This document shows positions 6,183-8,207 of a DNA stretch of 8,207 bases, one piece after another. Position numbers and translations under genes: made by a program. The first letter of the stretch is position 1, and each line of letters begins with the position of its first letter. The DNA is from Methylovulum sp. (GTDB taxonomy: Bacteria; Pseudomonadota; Gammaproteobacteria; Methylococcales; Methylomonadaceae): NCBI GenBank assembly GCA_028713595.1, contig JAQTNZ010000089.1, forward strand, positions 1 to 8,207, in the 5' to 3' direction. Below the pieces are notes generated by a model that saw only the letters and a list, made by a program, of their open reading frames with translations, was not told the origin of the DNA and searched no databases.

Positions 6183-6910
6183 ATTTGCTGATAGACATGG
6201 GCAACAGCCGCCTGAAATGGGCGCAGGCCAGCCAAGGCCAATGGCTATCTGGCCTTGCCATTGGCAACCAACAGTTGGATGAAGCCACGTTACGCCAAGC
6301 TTGGCAAGCCTTGCCTACGCCACAACAGATTGGTATTGCTTGCGTCAGTGCCAGCCCTTTGCTGGCGTTGGTGCAAAGGGTCGCCACCACACTATGGCCG
6401 GATGCGCCTATCATCCAAGTCCAAGCCCAAAAACAGGCTTTTGGCGTGACCAACGCCTATCAACAGCCGGAAAAATTGGGTGTGGACCGTTGGTTGGCCT
6501 TACTGGCCGCCCACCGCTATTATCCGGCGGCGGCCTGTGTGGTCGATTGCGGCACGGCGATTACCGTGGATTTGCTGGAAGCCAACGGCGAACACCGTGG
6601 CGGCTATATCAGCCCTGGCCTGACCCTGATGAAACAAGCCCTTGCCCAAGGCACCAACGCCTTGCCGTTCAGTGCCGGCCACTATCCCGAACACCCTGCG
6701 CAATCTACCGAAGCGGCGATACATGGCGGCACCTTATTGGCGGCGCGTGGGCTGATAGAACATGTCTTGGCGACCCGTTCCGCCCCTAACCAGTTGTTGC
6801 TTACGGGTGGTGATGCCCATATCATCGCCGAACACCTGAACATCCCCGCCTTGATTGACAGCGACTTGGTATTGCGGGGTCTGGCAATCGCCTTAGGGGA
6901 AACGGACTGA
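6179..6910 (+). CDS. coaX: Type III pantothenate kinase
   Basis: A 243-residue cytoplasmic kinase of the ASKHA fold that phosphorylates pantothenate, the first step of coenzyme A synthesis. Diagnostic motifs are present: LIDMGNSRLKWA at 4-15 (phosphate-binding strand with Asp6), GVDRWLALLAAH at 101-112, and VVDCGTAITVDLL at 121-133, followed by GGYISPG (141-147) and LTGGDA (208-213). Known type III enzymes are not feedback-inhibited by CoA and need a monovalent cation. Length is normal for the family (about 240-260). The ATG lies inside the birA stop (ATGA overlap), so the two genes are translationally coupled. The birA-coaX pair is a frequent arrangement in Gammaproteobacteria. Confidence 0.95.
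   Translation: MNLLIDMGNSRLKWAQASQGQWLSGLAIGNQQLDEATLRQAWQALPTPQQIGIACVSASPLLALVQRVATTLWPDAPIIQVQAQKQAFGVTNAYQQPEKLGVDRWLALLAAHRYYPAAACVVDCGTAITVDLLEANGEHRGGYISPGLTLMKQALAQGTNALPFSAGHYPEHPAQSTEAAIHGGTLLAARGLIEHVLATRSAPNQLLLTGGDAHIIAEHLNIPALIDSDLVLRGLAIALGETD
6895..6900 (+). promoter_or_regulatory. Ribosome binding site for the 48-codon ORF
   Basis: AGGGGA inside the end of coaX lies six bases before the CTG at 6907. No ATG or GTG is available near it, so it supports the unusual CTG start. Confidence 0.45.
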
Positions 6911-7053
6911 AAGCGTTGTTTTTTGTCATTGTCTTGGCGAATCTGGCCGTGTTGCTGTGGGAATACCGCGCTGGCGCGTTTGCCAAGGCTGATTCTGTTG
7001 TGATCGGGGGGCAGGAGACGATTTTGTTGATGGGGGAGAAGAAAAAAGGCTGA
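6907..7053 (+). CDS. Small membrane peptide after coaX, SPOR-anchor-like, CTG start
   Basis: A 48-codon frame beginning with CTG-AAA-GCG-TTG and ending at TGA. The start codon overlaps the coaX stop as CTGA, mirroring the ATGA overlap between birA and coaX. Reading the initiator as Met, the first residues MKALFFVIVLANLAVLLWEY form one membrane-spanning helix with the N-terminus inside. About 28 polar residues follow and end in EKKKG. In related genomes a SPOR-domain protein (which binds denuded peptidoglycan at the division septum) often follows coaX and begins with a similar anchor. Here the SPOR domain is missing, and a palindromic repeat begins 13 bases after the stop. It may be a relic cut by that repeat or a short protein in its own right. 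A TTG at 6916 is the alternative start. Confidence 0.5.
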   Translation: MKALFFVIVLANLAVLLWEYRAGAFAKADSVVIGGQETILLMGEKKKG

Positions 7054-7066
7054 TCCTCCAACGTAG

Positions 7067-7087
7067 AGACGTTGCAATGCAACGTCT
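7067..7087. repeat. 21-base palindrome AGACGTTGCA-A-TGCAACGTCT
   Basis: Ten-base arms flank a single base. The same module without the outermost bases occurs at 4288-4306. It lies 13 bases after the last gene of the birA operon and could act as an mRNA-end hairpin, but no T-run follows. Confidence 0.75.
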
Positions 7088-7131
7088 TGGAGCTTATAAG
7101 CCCGTAAGCTAATAGTTTAAAGCTTATCGTC

Positions 7132-7380
7132 ATCGTTCCCACGCTCCGGCATCATTAATGGTTTATGCTTTTAATTTCAATAATATAAAAGTAACGTTCT
7201 CGTTCCCACACGCTGTGTGGGAATGCAGTCAGGACGCGCCGCGTCCCGTTTCACACCGCAGCGCGGGTGGCACGGCATTCCCACGCAGCGTGTGGGAACG
7301 AGCCTTAACTTATTAATAAATTGATTATTAAAGATAATTTACTTAACTTAATGGCAGTGACGCTCCGGCGTGGGAACGAT
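7132..7380. repeat. Palindromic MITE-like element, copy 2
   Basis: The element is bounded by ATCGTTCCCACGC (7132-7144) and its exact inverse GCGTGGGAACGAT (7368-7380). CGCTCCGGC recurs near both ends. Inside are an A/T-rich left shoulder (7163-7197, matching copy 1 in reverse), a compound hairpin core (7200-7301), and a right shoulder with TTAACTTAATGGCAGTGA (7343-7360). It fills most of the 347-base gene-free space between the coaX operon and the 83-residue gene. There is no coding sequence and no obvious target duplication. Confidence 0.65.
7200..7301. repeat. Compound hairpin core of copy 2
   Basis: Outer arms 7200-7226 and 7275-7301 are complementary at 26 of 27 positions. Between them lie two smaller hairpins: GGACGCG-C-CGCGTCC (7232-7246) and CACCGC/GCGGGTG (about 7252-7268, one bulged base). 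The whole would fold as a three-way junction. Each outer arm also contains a short internal palindrome (CCCACACGCTGTGTGGG). Confidence 0.85.
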
Positions 7381-7400
7381 GGCAACGTAGCCATCCATGC

Positions 7401-7652
7401 TCACTCACTTGCAGACTCCCCTATAGTAGAAAAATCCGGATCAGTAATATAAAAATTGCCGGAATGAATGCCTGCACGAGATTTAAGGCAGTTGATGTGG
7501 CAATAAAATATTTGTTCTTTTTGAACTTCGCGCTGGCGATCAATTCTTGCAATTACATATAGTGCGCACGGGTCTATATCTGTTGGTGTGATGCTCTTTG
7601 CGCAAAACAGGCACTGATAGACTAATGGGCTAGTAACAGAGGAAGTCGTCAT
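7401..7652 (-). CDS. Uncharacterised 83-residue Cys-rich protein, possible zinc binder
   Basis: The chosen ATG (7652-7650) has AGGTGG ten bases upstream; a longer frame from 7697 lacks such a site and adds 15 residues unlike the rest. Cysteines fall in pairs: C14-x2-C17 (YQCLFCAKS), C29 in DPCALY, and C51-H52-x2-C55 (FYCHINC). This would suit a single zinc site or a treble-clef-like fold. No membrane segment or signal peptide is seen. I know similar short proteins with 'C-x-FC-x-K/G-x-I...DPC...FFCH-x-NC' as uncharacterised, widely scattered genes; a role as an immunity or accessory protein is only a guess. It is transcribed toward the repeat block, divergently from recC. Confidence 0.6.
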   Translation of the reverse strand: MTTSSVTSPLVYQCLFCAKSITPTDIDPCALYVIARIDRQREVQKEQIFYCHINCLKSRAGIHSGNFYITDPDFSTIGESASE

Positions 7653-7662
7653 ATATTTAAAA

Positions 7663-7668
7663 CCACCT
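7663..7668 (-). promoter_or_regulatory. Ribosome binding site of the 83-residue gene
   Basis: The minus strand reads AGGTGG ten bases before the ATG at 7652. It favours this start over the upstream one at 7697. Confidence 0.55.
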
Positions 7669-7813
7669 AAGGAACGTGCATAAAATAATCCCGGCACAAG
7701 CTATCGTGGGGCGATGCCCTCGCTCCAAGACCGTTTGCCTAAATTATTTCCTACCCATTCCTAAGGTAAATTGGACACCTTTTAAGATGCCCATCATGTT
7801 TAATGTTTATTAC

Positions 7814-7819
7814 ATTATA
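7814..7819 (-). promoter_or_regulatory. Candidate -10 box in the recC divergent spacer
   Basis: The minus strand reads TATAAT in an A/T-rich stretch about 160 bases before the 83-residue gene. No good -35 box accompanies it. On the plus strand TATATT at 7874-7879, 36 bases before recC, is a similar weak candidate for that gene. Confidence 0.2.
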
Positions 7820-7914
7820 CGCTTTAATTTTTATTAGATTGCCTATGAATATCAACAGCCGATAGGCTTAGGTTATATTTTATAAGGCATCGTTAGCCAA
7901 CCCCCCAAACCATC

Positions 7915-8207
7915 ATGTTCATCCTCCACAGCTCCAACAAAACCGAAAACCTCGTGGCGCATTTGTCGGCGGTGATTAGCGGTGCGCCGCTGGCTTCGCC
8001 TTTCGCAAAAGAAGTGTTCCTGATCCAAAGCCAAGGCATGGAGCGTTGGCTGTCGCAGCAGTTGGCGGCTGAGTTTAAGGTTTGGGGCAATTATGAATTT
8101 TTGTTTCCTGGCAAGTTTTTCAGTTTTCTGGCGCAAAGCATCGACAGCCGCTTAAGTGACGCGGCGTTTGATCGGCATTTGATGATGTGGCGGCTGGAAG
8201 GCTTGTT
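7915..8207 (+). CDS. recC: RecBCD exonuclease V gamma chain, N-terminus (partial)
   Basis: Ninety-seven codons from ATG at 7915 to the window edge with no stop. The start MFILHSSNKTENLVAHL, then VFLIQSQGMERWLSQQLA and FPGKFF, parallels the RecC beginning (E. coli: HSN-x-LDVL, then a 'VQSTGMAQWL' segment). RecC holds the RecBCD complex together and recognises Chi during repair of double-strand breaks; its N-terminal part is helicase-like but lacks ATPase function. The ATG is the only start in frame after a stop at 7894, yet no Shine-Dalgarno-like sequence precedes it (the region reads CCAACCCCCCAAACC). recB and recD would be expected downstream, outside the window. Confidence 0.9.
   Translation, partial: MFILHSSNKTENLVAHLSAVISGAPLASPFAKEVFLIQSQGMERWLSQQLAAEFKVWGNYEFLFPGKFFSFLAQSIDSRLSDAAFDRHLMMWRLEGL

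Noticed and set aside
6301..6789. 162-codon plus-strand frame within coaX
   Set aside because: It is the shifted frame of coaX, whose kinase motifs are all present in the correct frame; the product is Arg/Pro/Trp-rich and nonsensical.
7054..7400. CRISPR array or riboswitch in the repeat block
   Set aside because: The repeats are inverted and of differing lengths, not regularly spaced direct repeats with unique spacers, and no known riboswitch core precedes a matching gene.
7653..7697. 15-residue extension of the Cys-rich protein
   Set aside because: The internal ATG has a ribosome binding site at suitable distance, and the extension would translate that site.

Overview
The window looks like chromosomal DNA from a gammaproteobacterium. 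The reasons are a RecC start (RecBCD type), a Crp-like regulator with a CRP-type recognition helix, a bifunctional BirA with a DNA-binding N-terminus, and a type III pantothenate kinase directly after birA, as in Pseudomonas and several sulfur- or methane-oxidising lineages. Base composition is balanced, and intergenic spaces are rich in palindromic repeats of a kind common in Thiothrix- and Methylococcales-like genomes. That lineage guess is inference from gene set and style only.

Left part (1-2353): the last 42 codons of a Rieske/NirD-like protein run rightward and converge on a large minus-strand gene for an exported, single-heme protein of the HzsA-related family. Next comes a repeat-rich spacer (2354-2745) holding this gene's probable upstream region and a palindromic mobile-looking element. 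Two plus-strand genes follow: an uncharacterised 169-residue protein and an arylamine N-acetyltransferase.

Central part (4152-7053): after a 385-base gap with possible Crp-type half-sites, four genes form a tight operon: crp-like regulator, birA, coaX and a previously easy-to-miss 48-codon membrane peptide. The junctions are 2 bases apart, 4 bases overlapping (ATGA) and 4 bases overlapping (CTGA). birA and coaX supply cofactor functions (biotin attachment and the first CoA step). The last ORF resembles the membrane anchor of SPOR proteins often found after coaX, but has no SPOR domain and would start at CTG.

Right part (7054-8207): a 347-base block is made almost entirely of inverted repeats. 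A minus-strand gene for an 83-residue Cys-rich protein follows, then a divergent spacer and the N-terminal 97 codons of recC, which runs off the window.

The most notable structure not explained by genes is a family of palindromic elements (2504-2718 and 7132-7380, with related pieces at 4248-4306 and 7067-7087). The two full-length members share their flanking shoulder sequences in opposite orientation but carry different central hairpins, as if the core were exchangeable. I see no RNA genes, CRISPR array or complete insertion sequence.
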